From assembly GCA_035539175.1 (NCBI GenBank), contig DATLIY010000008.1:682001-746000 (forward strand): a stretch of 64,000 nt of DNA. The letters run 5' to 3'. The position numbers and the translations under genes were made by a program. The notes below the pieces were generated by a model. The model worked only from the letters and a program-made list of their open reading frames with translations. It made no database searches and was not told the origin of the DNA. Of the stretch, positions 48,731 to 57,180 are shown piece after piece. Position 1 is the first letter of the stretch, and each line of letters starts with the position of its first letter. The stretch comes from Acidisarcina sp. (lineage in GTDB: Bacteria > Acidobacteriota > Terriglobia > Terriglobales > Acidobacteriaceae).

Positions 48731-49531
48731 ATGGTTCGATCTGAAAAGCGAGTCCAGAAAGCAGCAGAGGCAGGCGGGCGCATGCCGCATCTCGACCGCA
48801 GAAGCGGCATCCCACTCTACCATCAAATTCAGCAGCATCTGCTTCGTCAAATCGAGTCTGGCGAGTTGCCGCCGGGCACGCCCATGCCCGCCATCGACAA
48901 GATCGCGCGCCGCATGGGCGTTAGCCTCATGACCGTGCGCCAGGCCGTCCGTGCACTCTCTGAGATGGGCGTCGTCTATAGCCGCCAGGGGAAGGGAACC
49001 TTCATCTGCGGAACCAAGCTCGAACGTGACTTTCGCCAGGTGCTCTCCTTCACCGAGGAAGCCGGGGCTCGCGGTGCCGTCGCCAGTTCGCGCGTCCTCT
49101 CGTTCGAGGAACAGAAGCCTGAGACGGATGTACGCAAAGCGCTGCGTCTGCGCTCCGGCGAGCGCATCTACTGCCTGCGCCGCGTGCGCTATGGCGACAC
49201 CGTGCCCATGGGTATTGAGAGCAGTTGCCTTCCTGTGCGTCTCTGTCCCGGCCTTCCGCAAAAGCTCAACCCCGAAGGCTCGCTCTACGCGGCGCTCGCT
49301 GAGCAATACGGCATTCAGCTGATGGTCACCGACGAAGTCGTTGAAGTGGGCAACGCCAGCGCCGAGGAAGCGCGTCTGCTCGAGGTGGCGCCACGCAGTC
49401 CCGTCTTCTTCTTCACCCGCACGTCGTATCTCGAAGATGGTACTCCGGCCGAGTACGTCAAATCCGTCTATCCCGGTGACCGCTATAAGATCGTGAACCG
49501 CCTTATGCGGCTCAAGCGCATCCGCGTCTGA
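48731..49531 (+). CDS. GntR family regulator, HutC/UTRA subfamily
   Basis: A 266-residue transcription factor. The N-terminal winged helix (about 20-90) shows IPLYHQIQQHLLRQIESGEL, PAIDKIARRMGVSLMTVRQAV and YSRQGKGTF. The C-terminal UTRA effector domain (about 105-260) includes IYCLRRVRYGDTVPMGIES and a closing FFFTRTSYLEDGTPAEYVKSVYPGDRY. UTRA proteins such as NagR sense phosphorylated amino sugars. As the last gene of the cluster it is the likely regulator, perhaps sensing MurNAc-6P or GlcNAc-6P and binding the palindrome at 35845. MurR, the usual murQ regulator, belongs to a different family (RpiR). Confidence 0.88.
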   Translation: MVRSEKRVQKAAEAGGRMPHLDRRSGIPLYHQIQQHLLRQIESGELPPGTPMPAIDKIARRMGVSLMTVRQAVRALSEMGVVYSRQGKGTFICGTKLERDFRQVLSFTEEAGARGAVASSRVLSFEEQKPETDVRKALRLRSGERIYCLRRVRYGDTVPMGIESSCLPVRLCPGLPQKLNPEGSLYAALAEQYGIQLMVTDEVVEVGNASAEEARLLEVAPRSPVFFFTRTSYLEDGTPAEYVKSVYPGDRYKIVNRLMRLKRIRV

Positions 49532-49695
49532 GCCTCCGCCGCGTCGTGGCATCTCGACCGATACCATTACTACGACCGGAGTAGCCGCGAGCAGAGGGAT
49601 TTGTCCATCTTGTGCGGATTTCTTGAGGACTGCGGGTGTTGCAGCCCTGAGTGCCCTCAAAGGAGTCCTCCCGTTCTAAAGAGCATGGAGACGCG

Positions 49696-50277
49696 ATGAT
49701 CAGCGAAGAAAACCTAGTTTCTATAGCGAGCCTCTCCCCAAAGAAGCAACTTGCTTTCGCTCTGTTGGTTTTTGAGAGGATGCTGCCAAGTCTGGTTGCC
49801 TTTTCGAAGGACACAGGCTTCGACGACTCTTGCTACTTGCAAGCCAAAGATGCGGCATGGGCTACCTTGCAGAATGGACCAGTGGACCGATCATTAAGCG
49901 AGGCATGTCTCAGAGGCGCACCGGACACCGAGGATTACTCTCACGACCTAACCTCATACGCCTTGAACGCTGCCCTTGCGATGAATGACATCATGGAGTT
50001 TACGCAAGATGGTTGTGCCGACCACATCACTAGCGTTTCAACGCTTGCCGGAGACTCCCTGTACCTCTACCTAAGCAGCCTGGAAGACTCGGTTGTGTCC
50101 TCACCCGAAGAGGATAGCCAGATCGCTTCCCATCCCTTAATGCAAGAGGAGCATCGCCGGGAAGAAGCGGACATCAGGTTCCTTGCTGACCTTCCAGAGC
50201 AGCTCTCCGACGAGACGATCCTATCCTTAAGGGCGCGAGCGGGTACTCAGCCCCCCTTGCTTCCTCTCGCGTTGTAA
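49696..50277 (+). CDS. DUF416 family protein (YjaG-like)
   Basis: A 193-residue soluble protein. The N-terminal stretch LSPKKQLAFALLVFERMLPSLVAFSK matches the start of the DUF416 family, whose members in E. coli (YjaG) have unknown function. The protein is almost all helical and acidic. The ATG at 49696 follows GGAG at six bases. It lies downstream of the salvage cluster in the same direction but with 164 bases between, and is probably separate. A terminator follows. Confidence 0.78.
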   Translation: MISEENLVSIASLSPKKQLAFALLVFERMLPSLVAFSKDTGFDDSCYLQAKDAAWATLQNGPVDRSLSEACLRGAPDTEDYSHDLTSYALNAALAMNDIMEFTQDGCADHITSVSTLAGDSLYLYLSSLEDSVVSSPEEDSQIASHPLMQEEHRREEADIRFLADLPEQLSDETILSLRARAGTQPPLLPLAL

Positions 50278-50283
50278 CCTCGC

Positions 50284-50305
50284 AGGCCGCCTTCCGGGGC
50301 GGCCT
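50284..50305 (+). terminator. Stem-loop after the DUF416 gene
   Basis: AGGCCGCC (50284-50291) pairs with GGCGGCCT (50298-50305) around TTCCGG, six bases after the stop codon. The T-run is weak. Confidence 0.6.
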
Positions 50306-50648
50306 TGCCGTCTGTGCCAGCCCACAGTTCCGTCTCGCAGCCAGCATCCCAAGAACTGCGCCGCTTACGGCGTCGGCTGTAGGGTGACACGTCACCCCGC
50401 GCGGGTTGCTGCGAAGTTGCTGAAGGTTACTGCGGAGGGAACCATCAGAAAACAAGCGGCTAAGAGGAAAAATCTCTGAAAACGGGTTACTCTGAGAGCA
50501 ACCTGGCGTTGGTGATGGGGTAACTTGATGACTCCCCTTCCCTTAGCAAGAAAACGGCTCCGTACGGCCCGTTGCCCGGCACGTTGCGGCACGCTGGCAT
50601 CGTGCGGCCTGAATCCCGGCCCCAATCCCCAACCCAATCGAATCGGCG
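50306..50648. other. Intergenic stretch ahead of mobile-element debris
   Basis: About 340 bases with no gene I can support. It leads into the RHH and transposase fragments at 50649-50985 and may be part of the same decayed element. Confidence 0.35.
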
Positions 50649-50783
50649 GTGAGCTATGAAAGCCCCGTTGGTACCAAGTCCATCGGCATGAAGGTGAGCG
50701 AGGCGGAGTTCGCCATGCTGGAGGAGCGAGCGCGTGCCAACGGGCTGACGCTCTCGGAGTGGGTATCTGTTGCATCTGGGTGA
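50649..50783 (+). pseudogene. Truncated ribbon-helix-helix (relaxosome/plasmid accessory-like) fragment
   Basis: A 44-residue frame (GTG start) reading GTKSIGMKVSEAEFAMLEER and GLTLSEWV, the pattern of N-terminal RHH DNA-binding segments in mobilisation or accessory proteins. It breaks off right after the second helix, where intact relatives continue. Probably the remnant of a mobile element. Confidence 0.45.
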
Positions 50784-50796
50784 ATGGAGACCCGTT

Positions 50797-50985
50797 ATGG
50801 AGCCACACTTGGCGTACTTCGTTTACCGGAGTCGTTTGCTGGGGCTTCGGCAAAGTTTTCCGGCGTGGGTGTGGCGACTCTATCCAGGCCATAAGTCGAT
50901 CGCTGAATTTCGGAGGATGCACCGCGATGCGATCGCTGCTGTGGGAGAGGCGCTGGTGCGGTTTCGCAGCGCGCGCGCAAGGTAG
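50797..50985 (+). pseudogene. Transposase C-terminal-like fragment
   Basis: A 62-residue frame containing GHKSIAEFRRMHRDAIAAVG, which resembles the conserved TIAEFRR-H segment of IS1182/IS5-like transposases. The rest of the enzyme is absent, and the catalytic DDE residues are not visible. It adjoins the RHH remnant, so the whole 50.6-51.0 kb stretch looks like decayed mobile DNA. Confidence 0.45.
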
Positions 50986-51028
50986 TTTCTTTCGCTGCAC
51001 ACGACATTTCCAGGTTCGAAAGTTCAAC

Positions 51029-51454
51029 TCATCTCGCGTGGTGGAACAGGCGTTTTCGTCGGACCGCCCACAAGGTGGTCGCGATGCAGATCCAGGCGAG
51101 CGCAGCGGCTGAAATGACGACATAGGCATTATGCGTTGGCATGCCTTTCCATAGGATCCATGCGAAAGCGGCGAGCGCAATGCATCCAAGCGCTGCTCCA
51201 GCCGCATCGATGCTGGCCGCAACCCGACCGCGGATCGTGCCATCGAAGCCCAACTTTGCCTTTCGCTTTCTTTCATGGCTCTCAATAAGACTTGCACCAG
51301 ATGGGAAAATGGCAGGAAACGCGAGAAAGAGGCCGCCGACCGAAGGGCCATATCGTTTTGCCATGAGGCCCGCAAGGACTGTACAGCCACCTCCAAAGAT
51401 AAAGCTGACCGCATATTCGCTGGGTCTAGTTTGTTTGAGAGAAGACCACTTCAT
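51029..51454 (-). CDS. DUF3147-like small membrane protein, second of a pair
   Basis: A 141-residue protein with about three to four transmembrane helices (YAVSFIFGGGCTVLAGLMAK, then GLFLAFPAIFPSGASLIESH). The motif pattern FIFGGG...GPSVGGLFLAFPAI resembles the DUF3147 fold. The start at 51454 lies ten bases after the stop of the frameshifted partner, so the two were probably one operon. Function is unknown. Confidence 0.6.
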   Translation of the reverse strand: MKWSSLKQTRPSEYAVSFIFGGGCTVLAGLMAKRYGPSVGGLFLAFPAIFPSGASLIESHERKRKAKLGFDGTIRGRVAASIDAAGAALGCIALAAFAWILWKGMPTHNAYVVISAAALAWICIATTLWAVRRKRLFHHAR

Positions 51455-51464
51455 TTTGATCAGG

Positions 51465-51811
51465 TCAGGCCCGCCTCGCCAGCCAGTACCACAATCCAAA
51501 TGATGTTCCTGCCCAAACGGGTAGAAGACAGATCGTGGTCAAGAGAGTAGCCGACTTGTATTTCATCAATACCCAGCAAACCATGCTTGCATAGGTGAGA
51601 ATCCGACCGCTCCCCACACCATTGAGTGCGCCTCGATCGACGTGTATTGCGGGCCGTTCCTGGCAATCGTCAATCCGATCGTTGCCAGGGCAACAGAAGG
51701 AGCTGCGCCAAAAAGCCCTGCGAAACTCTTCGGGCGCAGGACGTCTCCCAAAAGCGCAAACAAACTAACTATGGTCCCTCCGATAAAAAATCGAATGATC
51801 AGTTCACTCAT
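51465..51811 (-). pseudogene. DUF3147-like membrane protein with a one-base frameshift
   Basis: The start at 51811 gives MSELIIRFFIGGTIVSLFAL, with GLFGAAPSVALATIGLT, but the frame ends early after GAVGF. Shifting by one base near 51600 restores a plausible C-terminus, LTYASMVCWVLMKYKSATLL then WYWLARRA, ending at 51465. The likely lesion is loss of one T in TTT. Either the gene is broken or the sequence has a base error. A single read-through of about 115 residues would match the family length. Confidence 0.65.
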
Positions 51812-51828
51812 CTGCAACCTCAGATGAT

Positions 51829-52362
51829 CTAAGCAGCTTTTCTGGCCTGCGTGATGAGGCTGAAAGCTGCCTCTGCGCCTTTGCACCCGAGCAACCGGTA
51901 CTTCTTGCCCTCGAGATTGTGATAGTTCACAAAGAAGTCTTCCAGTTCGTGAACAAACTTATCGGGAAGGTCACTTAGTTTCTGAATATTGGCGTACATA
52001 TGATTCGCTTCCGCTACGGCGACGATTCTGTCGTTCCGGATCTTCTTCTTGCCGTCGAGTTGCTCACCTTCGATGACTCCAATGAGGCGCGCGCGAATGG
52101 CACAGCCGGGAAAGGCGGGCTCATCCATCAGCAGCAGAACATCGATGGGATCTCCATCCTCGGCGCGGGTCCGCGGCAGGAAACCGAAATCATAGGGAAA
52201 GACCATTCCGGCTGGAAGAACTTTCTTCAGAGCGAAGATACCCTGGTCCGGATCGAAGGCGAACTTATTCCTGCAACCCTTTGGGGTCTCTACAACCACT
52301 TGAAGAATGCCATGCTTCTTATCGACGGGCTGTAGCTTTGTAGGATCCGCAAGACTCTTCAC
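51829..52362 (-). CDS. ppa: Inorganic pyrophosphatase (family I)
   Basis: Hydrolyses pyrophosphate in the cytoplasm, pulling biosynthetic reactions forward. The 177-residue protein has the metal-binding signature EDGDPIDVLLLMD, preceded by VFPYDFGFLPRTRAEDG, and later LEDFFVNYHNLEGKKY. These are typical of soluble family I enzymes, and length fits (about 175). The stop is 17 bases before the DUF3147-like start on the same strand. Confidence 0.95.
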   Translation of the reverse strand: MKSLADPTKLQPVDKKHGILQVVVETPKGCRNKFAFDPDQGIFALKKVLPAGMVFPYDFGFLPRTRAEDGDPIDVLLLMDEPAFPGCAIRARLIGVIEGEQLDGKKKIRNDRIVAVAEANHMYANIQKLSDLPDKFVHELEDFFVNYHNLEGKKYRLLGCKGAEAAFSLITQARKAA

Positions 52363-52557
52363 GTGGTTTCCTCATCTCCTTGTTTCGTCTATCTGCTTCC
52401 ATGGTGAAGGCGGTGCTTCCGCAAATGCTCCCCTTCGAGTGACCGGGTTTCGGATTCAGTGGGCATGTCTTCAAAGGGCTAACTGATCACCCGCATAGCC
52501 TGGCTTTCTCAAAATAAAATGAAGGCCGTGGTTTACACGGAGGATCAGTCATCCTTT

Positions 52558-53050
52558 TTAGCGTGTGTGAGCGGCCTTTTGTCCTGCATTTCGGCGTCCA
52601 GCTTTTCGCTTTGTCTGAACCGCCTTCATTGCTGCGTCATGCCGCTCTCTGCTGGTTCGTTTCCGGGCAGCAGTGCGCGACTGTGCAGAGAGCGAGCGGT
52701 GGGACGCAGTAGAGCGAGGCTCTCTTTCGAGTACCTTTTCGCGGGCATGGGAAGCACGTGGAGAAGGCTCCGATGCGGCGTGGGATTGCCCTTCCTCGTA
52801 GGCTCGCTCTGCACTTTTCCGGGTGCTTTCTTTGGTTTTGCCCTTCTTGGGCGGGCGGTTTCAAAGGAATACCAGCGCGCCTTGCTTTGCTGAGGCCGAT
52901 GGCAATGGTCTGCTGCGGTGAACGTGCGCCATGCTTGCCTTCGCGCACATGTTCAATCTCTTCATGTACAAATTCACCGGCCGCGGTTGATGGCGACTTA
53001 CCTTCGCGTAGATCTTCTTTAGCTCGTTCCAGAGTGGATTTATCCGGCAT
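52558..53050 (-). pseudogene. DUF6496-like basic protein with a one-base frameshift
   Basis: From the ATG at 53050 the frame reads LERAKEDLREGKSPSTAAGE and TIAIGLSKARRAGIPLKPPA, a DUF6496-like pattern. It then goes off into unrelated sequence. One base less near 52850 (GCCCAAG to GCCAAG) restores KKGKTKESTRKSAERAYEEG and a basic C-terminus ending at 52560. Total would be about 163 residues. This and the DUF3147 lesion lie 1.25 kb apart, and both involve homopolymers. Confidence 0.6.
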
Positions 53051-53097
53051 TGCGATTCTCCCTTCTGTCTCGTTGCGAACGTCAACACGACCTTGCT

Positions 53098-53448
53098 CTA
53101 TGCTGCCCTCTTCCTATGAGCTTCCTTCTCGCCATTCCTCTTCTCTCGATCCTTAGCCGCCACGATTCGTTCGTGGAGAATCTTCTTGGCATCTTCGAGC
53201 ACCTTCAGTCGACTGGCGGACAAATTCTTGCCGGCACGGTTGATGTAGAAAGTCAGCATGCGCATGCCCGATGAAGGTCCCTTAGGCGATACTTTCTTCG
53301 ACGCGAGTTCGCGAGCGATCGTCCTGGCTCCTTTGTTGAACAAGCCAGCCTGAGGGTGAGTGGAATCTGAAGTTACTGCTCCCGACCACTTACGTCTCCC
53401 ATGGGAGTTCCGGTGAGAGTCGCTCTTTGTCGCATTCTGAGTGGGCAT
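53098..53448 (-). CDS. DUF3175 family protein
   Basis: A 116-residue basic, hydrophilic protein. RRKWSGAVTSDSTHPQAGLF and PSSGMRMLTFYINRAGKNL are the family hallmarks. Proteins of this family are small, often found on accessory segments near DUF6496-like genes, and uncharacterised. The ATG at 53448 follows GGGAG-like sequence. It lies upstream of the frameshifted DUF6496-like gene by 47 bases on the same strand. Confidence 0.75.
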   Translation of the reverse strand: MPTQNATKSDSHRNSHGRRKWSGAVTSDSTHPQAGLFNKGARTIARELASKKVSPKGPSSGMRMLTFYINRAGKNLSASRLKVLEDAKKILHERIVAAKDREKRNGEKEAHRKRAA

Positions 53449-53774
53449 CGTTGCTCCCTCCATTTCTTTTCAGATGCGCGGCATCGTCAATACGATGACC
53501 AGAGTCGTCGGCCGCATCCATTACGACGCAATCGGACTCCGCTATCTGCGGGTGCTACTCGGAGAGAAGACGCGGGATCCCTTAGAGGGCGCTGTTCCCC
53601 GGCTACCCGCTGACCTCAATTTCCTTTGATTTTCTTCGTACTGGGGGCCAAGGCTCGATCCTTACATCTTGCCAGTCAGGATATGAACAGGCTGCAAGGG
53701 AACTGAACCTGTCGTCTGAACCATCTCCATGCGGCTCACGGATGTTGTCTCGAATTGCGGCGTGTCCTGAATTG
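53449..53774. other. Intergenic stretch without supported features
   Basis: 326 bases between the DUF3175 and PfkB genes. Short frames exist but none has a ribosome site or recognisable content. Confidence 0.4.
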
Positions 53775-54725
53775 CTAAGTGGCTGCACGCACCAGGTCGT
53801 AGATGGGGGTATAGCGAGTTCCGGTCGCCATCAGCTCTTCAATGCGCTCGATGGGTTGTATTCCGCCTCGCGCGCCTATTCCCTTGCAATTCAGTGCTGC
53901 GGCGGCACAGGCAAAATCGAGCTGCCTCTGTACCGGCCAGCCCTGTAACAACCCAAAGATAAAGCCGGCATGGAAGACATCTCCTGCGCCTGTGGTGTCC
54001 ACGGCCTCAACGCGATATGCGGGTGCGTGGTAAAACTGCAGGCCATCGCAGGCCAGCACGCCGTCCTCGCCCAGAGTTGCAGCGGTAAAGCGGCAGCCGA
54101 ACCGGCGCTGCAGCGCAGGCAGCGACTTCTTAAGATCGGGCTCGCCCAACAGCCGCTCTGGCATATCGCGGCTGACGATCAGGTAGTCGATCTTCTCCAA
54201 TAGCTGTTCGACGCCAGGGTATGGATCATCGAGATCGGCAATGACCGGTATACCCGCAGCTCGTGCCCAACCAGCTGCCACGGTTGCTGCTGCTGTGTCG
54301 TGTCCGTCGACGTGCAGCGCGCGGGCATCCAGAATCCATTCCCGCTCGATCTCCTCTGGGCGCAGCGTTAGACGGTCATCCCGCTTCCACAGCACGGTGC
54401 GCTCGCCAAAGTCATCTACCAGGATGAATGCCTGCTGGCTTGCACATCCCGGAGCGGTGAGGAGCCTCGTCTCGACGCCCAGCCGGGCAAACTCCGACCG
54501 GTGCAGCTTCGCAGCAGAATCATCGCCCAGTTTGCCGACATATCGCGTGCGCAAGCCCCATTGCTGGCAGGCCACCATCGCGCTGGCTACCTGTCCGCCC
54601 GGCATCACATTCGCGGAGCGAAATTCAACCTTGGAGCCGGACACCGGATACTGCGAGACGGGTATCAGGGTATCCGTAGCATTCAGTCCGACACCTACAA
54701 CGTCTATCCCAGGTGTTTTTGTCAT
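53775..54725 (-). CDS. PfkB/ribokinase family carbohydrate kinase
   Basis: A 316-residue cytoplasmic kinase. The family motifs are the N-terminal di-Gly region NVMPGGQVASAMVACQQWG and the C-terminal anion-hole/catalytic DTTGAGDVFHAGFIFGL, with the base Asp in GAGD. Length matches (about 300-330). I chose the ATG at 54725. Substrate is unknown; no sugar pathway genes flank it. It could in principle phosphorylate an amino sugar, but PfkB kinases are not known as MurNAc kinases, and I do not assign that role. Confidence 0.85.
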   Translation of the reverse strand: MTKTPGIDVVGVGLNATDTLIPVSQYPVSGSKVEFRSANVMPGGQVASAMVACQQWGLRTRYVGKLGDDSAAKLHRSEFARLGVETRLLTAPGCASQQAFILVDDFGERTVLWKRDDRLTLRPEEIEREWILDARALHVDGHDTAAATVAAGWARAAGIPVIADLDDPYPGVEQLLEKIDYLIVSRDMPERLLGEPDLKKSLPALQRRFGCRFTAATLGEDGVLACDGLQFYHAPAYRVEAVDTTGAGDVFHAGFIFGLLQGWPVQRQLDFACAAAALNCKGIGARGGIQPIERIEELMATGTRYTPIYDLVRAAT

Positions 54726-54943
54726 CACTTCTAGGTTAAATCGAAAGCGCGTCTTCTGGCTCACAAAGGCTAAGCGGGCCGACGGATTCTCAGCGGCGGC
54801 TCAGCCAGATGAATGACTTGCCCGCATGGAATCTGCTTTTCTATGCGGGCAGCCTCTCAAGACACACTTATCCTACCGGCCCTGGATCGCTCATGACTCC
54901 GTGCACATCGGCTCCGCCGCGTGCATAGCAGATGTAGTCAGGG

Positions 54944-55282
54944 CTACAGCAGCTTCACCGAAGTTACTTTCAGCATATCGCCATCCACGTCGCCGTTCAC
55001 ATCCACGCGAAGGTGATCCTTCTTGTCGGAGGCCTTTAACGCTTCAATGATCTCTTCATTGCCCTTGGCGTCAAACTTCAAAAATCTGTGGTCAGGGGCA
55101 AGGATTCCAAACCCGCTGTTCTGGCATTTGAGAGCACAGCTCCGCGTATGAGAATCCGGATCTGCTGCTACTTTCTTTGAGCAGTTCACGTCGACTACCG
55201 ACACATCGTGGAAGCTTTCGGCAGCGGCTATCGAGGGAAGCGCCACCATTCCCAGTAACACGAGACCTGCAAGTGCCTTCAT
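54944..55282 (-). CDS. Small secreted protein of unknown function
   Basis: A 112-residue product with a signal peptide (MKALAGLVLLGMVALPSIAA) and a mature part containing two Cys (DVNCSKK, SCALKCQ has a further pair) and GILAPDHRFLKFDAKGNEEI with a closing HLRVDVNGDVDGDMLKVTSV. It is probably a small beta protein. GGAGGAG precedes the ATG by about two to eight bases, supporting the start. No function is known to me. Confidence 0.7.
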   Translation of the reverse strand: MKALAGLVLLGMVALPSIAAAESFHDVSVVDVNCSKKVAADPDSHTRSCALKCQNSGFGILAPDHRFLKFDAKGNEEIIEALKASDKKDHLRVDVNGDVDGDMLKVTSVKLL

Positions 55283-55318
55283 AACTCCTCCGCTTTGTCC
55301 TTTGTTGGCCAAGGCAGC

Positions 55319-55522
55319 TCAGATTTGTAGGAGCCCGTAATCGTTCTGCTTGCACACGCAAAGAAAATCAGCCTCGCATTGCGAGGTCATAGGACACGCA
55401 GCAGATTCGCTGCAATATCCAGCAACCAGAGCATCACGATATGCGAATCTTTGTCCACAGAGAAGAAGCAGAACACCGGCAATGATTTCCACCACACCAA
55501 CATCCAGTGATGTCGGCAACAT
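55319..55522 (-). CDS. Possible small Cys-rich membrane protein
   Basis: A 67-residue frame with one hydrophobic segment (VGVVEIIAGVLLLLCG) and five Cys in the C-terminal part (YCSESAACPMTSQCEADFLC). No ribosome site is apparent, so this may not be expressed. Confidence 0.25.
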   Translation of the reverse strand: MLPTSLDVGVVEIIAGVLLLLCGQRFAYRDALVAGYCSESAACPMTSQCEADFLCVCKQNDYGLLQI

Positions 55523-55562
55523 GCAGTGCTGCCGGTGTTCTTCGATATTTCGCGGAGAAGTT

Positions 55563-56408
55563 CTAGTCAGCATCCTCGATACTGCCCATGAGCCAGTTGC
55601 CCAACTTCTCGATGGGCAGCCTTATCCCTACATAGAACGGTCCAAACGCCGCGTACAGCGCGCTGGATTGATCAAAACGCATCTCATAGATCAGCTTCTT
55701 AAAGACCACGGGATCATCTGCAAACAGGTCCACTCCCCATTCCCAGTCATCGAGCCCAATCGATCCGCTGATGATTTGCCGTACTCTGTCTCCGTAGCTT
55801 CTGCCGATCAGCATGTGATCGTGCATCATGCGCTGGCGCTCCGCGATAGGCACCGTGTACCAGTTGACCTGCTCGCCGCGCCTGCGGTCCATCGGGTAAA
55901 AGCACAGATGACTGGCAGAAGGAATTTCCGGAAAGAGGCGCGTCGTCAACGCGTCGCTCTGCCGCTTCAACACTTCGTCGATCGCCGCATCCCACTCCGG
56001 TGTGTGTTCCTTCAATCCCTGGGCCACCAGTGCGCCATAGGTCTTCATGGAAGATTCGTATAGCCCCAACTCCACCACCGATAGATACGAATGAGTCGGC
56101 GTAAGGAAGTTGTGGAATTCGCTGCGGGCCAGCTTCAGCTCGGCCTGGTTCAGCGCTTTCACGGAGTCGCGAAAGTGAACAAGCAGGAGGTCGCCTTTGT
56201 GTCCGAGCATGGAAAACAGCGCAGACCGCACCGGCCCATTGCTGCTCCCGGCGCGCTCCAGGTCTTCGAGCGTCCGAATCGACTCTTCTACAATCCGCTG
56301 CCGCTCAGGAAGAGAAATACTCCGCCATGCCTTCCAATCAAAACGAAACATTTGATGGAGAACGCTGGAACCTTCAATCGTTAACGGGACAGGTGGGAAT
56401 TCAGCCAA
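55563..56408 (-). CDS. hemQ: HemQ, coproheme decarboxylase (chlorite dismutase family)
   Basis: HemQ converts coproheme to heme b in the coproporphyrin-dependent pathway, the last step of heme synthesis in Acidobacteria and Gram-positives. The 281-residue protein has the signature MMHDHMLIGRSYGDRVRQII with the proximal His, WEWGVDLFADDPVVFKKLIY, and a closing YAAFGPFYVGIRLP. It lacks the Arg of true chlorite dismutases as far as I can judge. It is a single gene, with a divergent methyltransferase upstream (144 bases). Confidence 0.92.
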   Translation of the reverse strand: MAEFPPVPLTIEGSSVLHQMFRFDWKAWRSISLPERQRIVEESIRTLEDLERAGSSNGPVRSALFSMLGHKGDLLLVHFRDSVKALNQAELKLARSEFHNFLTPTHSYLSVVELGLYESSMKTYGALVAQGLKEHTPEWDAAIDEVLKRQSDALTTRLFPEIPSASHLCFYPMDRRRGEQVNWYTVPIAERQRMMHDHMLIGRSYGDRVRQIISGSIGLDDWEWGVDLFADDPVVFKKLIYEMRFDQSSALYAAFGPFYVGIRLPIEKLGNWLMGSIEDAD

Positions 56409-56552
56409 TTTGTACCTTCCTTCTCTAGCCTATTGTTCCATACCTGTCTGGATCTTTGGAACCCTTCCCACTCCTGTTGGCGGCAATGACTTATGTCATA
56501 GGGGGCGCATGTAAGATCGCTCGTAGAAGCTCGGAACTTATGGAGAGGCTCG

Positions 56553-57122
56553 ATGAATCGATTGCACCGATGGTATTGCCGCTCCGGTCATTGGAAGCAG
56601 CAGCTGGAGAATGAGATCCTGCCCTGGGCGCTCACGGGTGTGCAGTTAGGCGACGATGTGCTGGAAGTAGGCCCCGGACCGGGCCTCACCACGGAGTGGC
56701 TGCTGCGTCGTGGCGAAAGGCTTACCTGCATCGAGATTGATCCGGCATTGGTCGGTTCTCTTCGTCGGCGTCTCAACAATCCGAACCTTTCCGTGCATTG
56801 CGGAGATGCGACTGCGATGTCCTTCCGCGACCGCACCTTCTCCGCCGCGGTGTCGTTCACCATGCTGCATCATGTGCCTTCGTCCGCGTTACAGGATCGG
56901 CTCTTTGCCGAGGTGTACCGCGTTCTCCGGCCTGGAGGCGTCTTCGCCGGAATCGACAGCACGCAATCGTGGTTGATGCGGATCTCCCACGTTTTCGACA
57001 CTATGGTTCTCGTGGACCCTGCGAAACTACAAAGCCGGCTGGAATCAGCCGGCTTTGCGGACGTAAAGATTGAGGTTGACGCTTTAAGATTTCGATTCTT
57101 CGCGCGGCGCCCAGCGGAGTGA
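56553..57122 (+). CDS. Class I SAM-dependent methyltransferase
   Basis: A 189-residue protein with the Rossmann-type methyltransferase motifs: motif I VLEVGPGPGLTTEWLL, an acidic residue ending strand 2 (CIEIDP), CGDATAMSFRDRTFSAAVS, and YRVLRPGGVFAGID. This is the UbiE/Methyltransf_11 type. Substrate is unknown. It is divergent from hemQ and alone in its direction. Confidence 0.85.
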   Translation: MNRLHRWYCRSGHWKQQLENEILPWALTGVQLGDDVLEVGPGPGLTTEWLLRRGERLTCIEIDPALVGSLRRRLNNPNLSVHCGDATAMSFRDRTFSAAVSFTMLHHVPSSALQDRLFAEVYRVLRPGGVFAGIDSTQSWLMRISHVFDTMVLVDPAKLQSRLESAGFADVKIEVDALRFRFFARRPAE

Positions 57123-57180
57123 TGCTGGAAGCAGCCCGCGTGAGCGTGTCGCGCGATCTTTGTTTCTAGCGACCCGGTTT

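Noticed and set aside
53775-54725. PfkB kinase as the missing MurNAc kinase
   Set aside because: It is on the opposite strand 4 kb from the cluster, and the family is not known for MurNAc phosphorylation.
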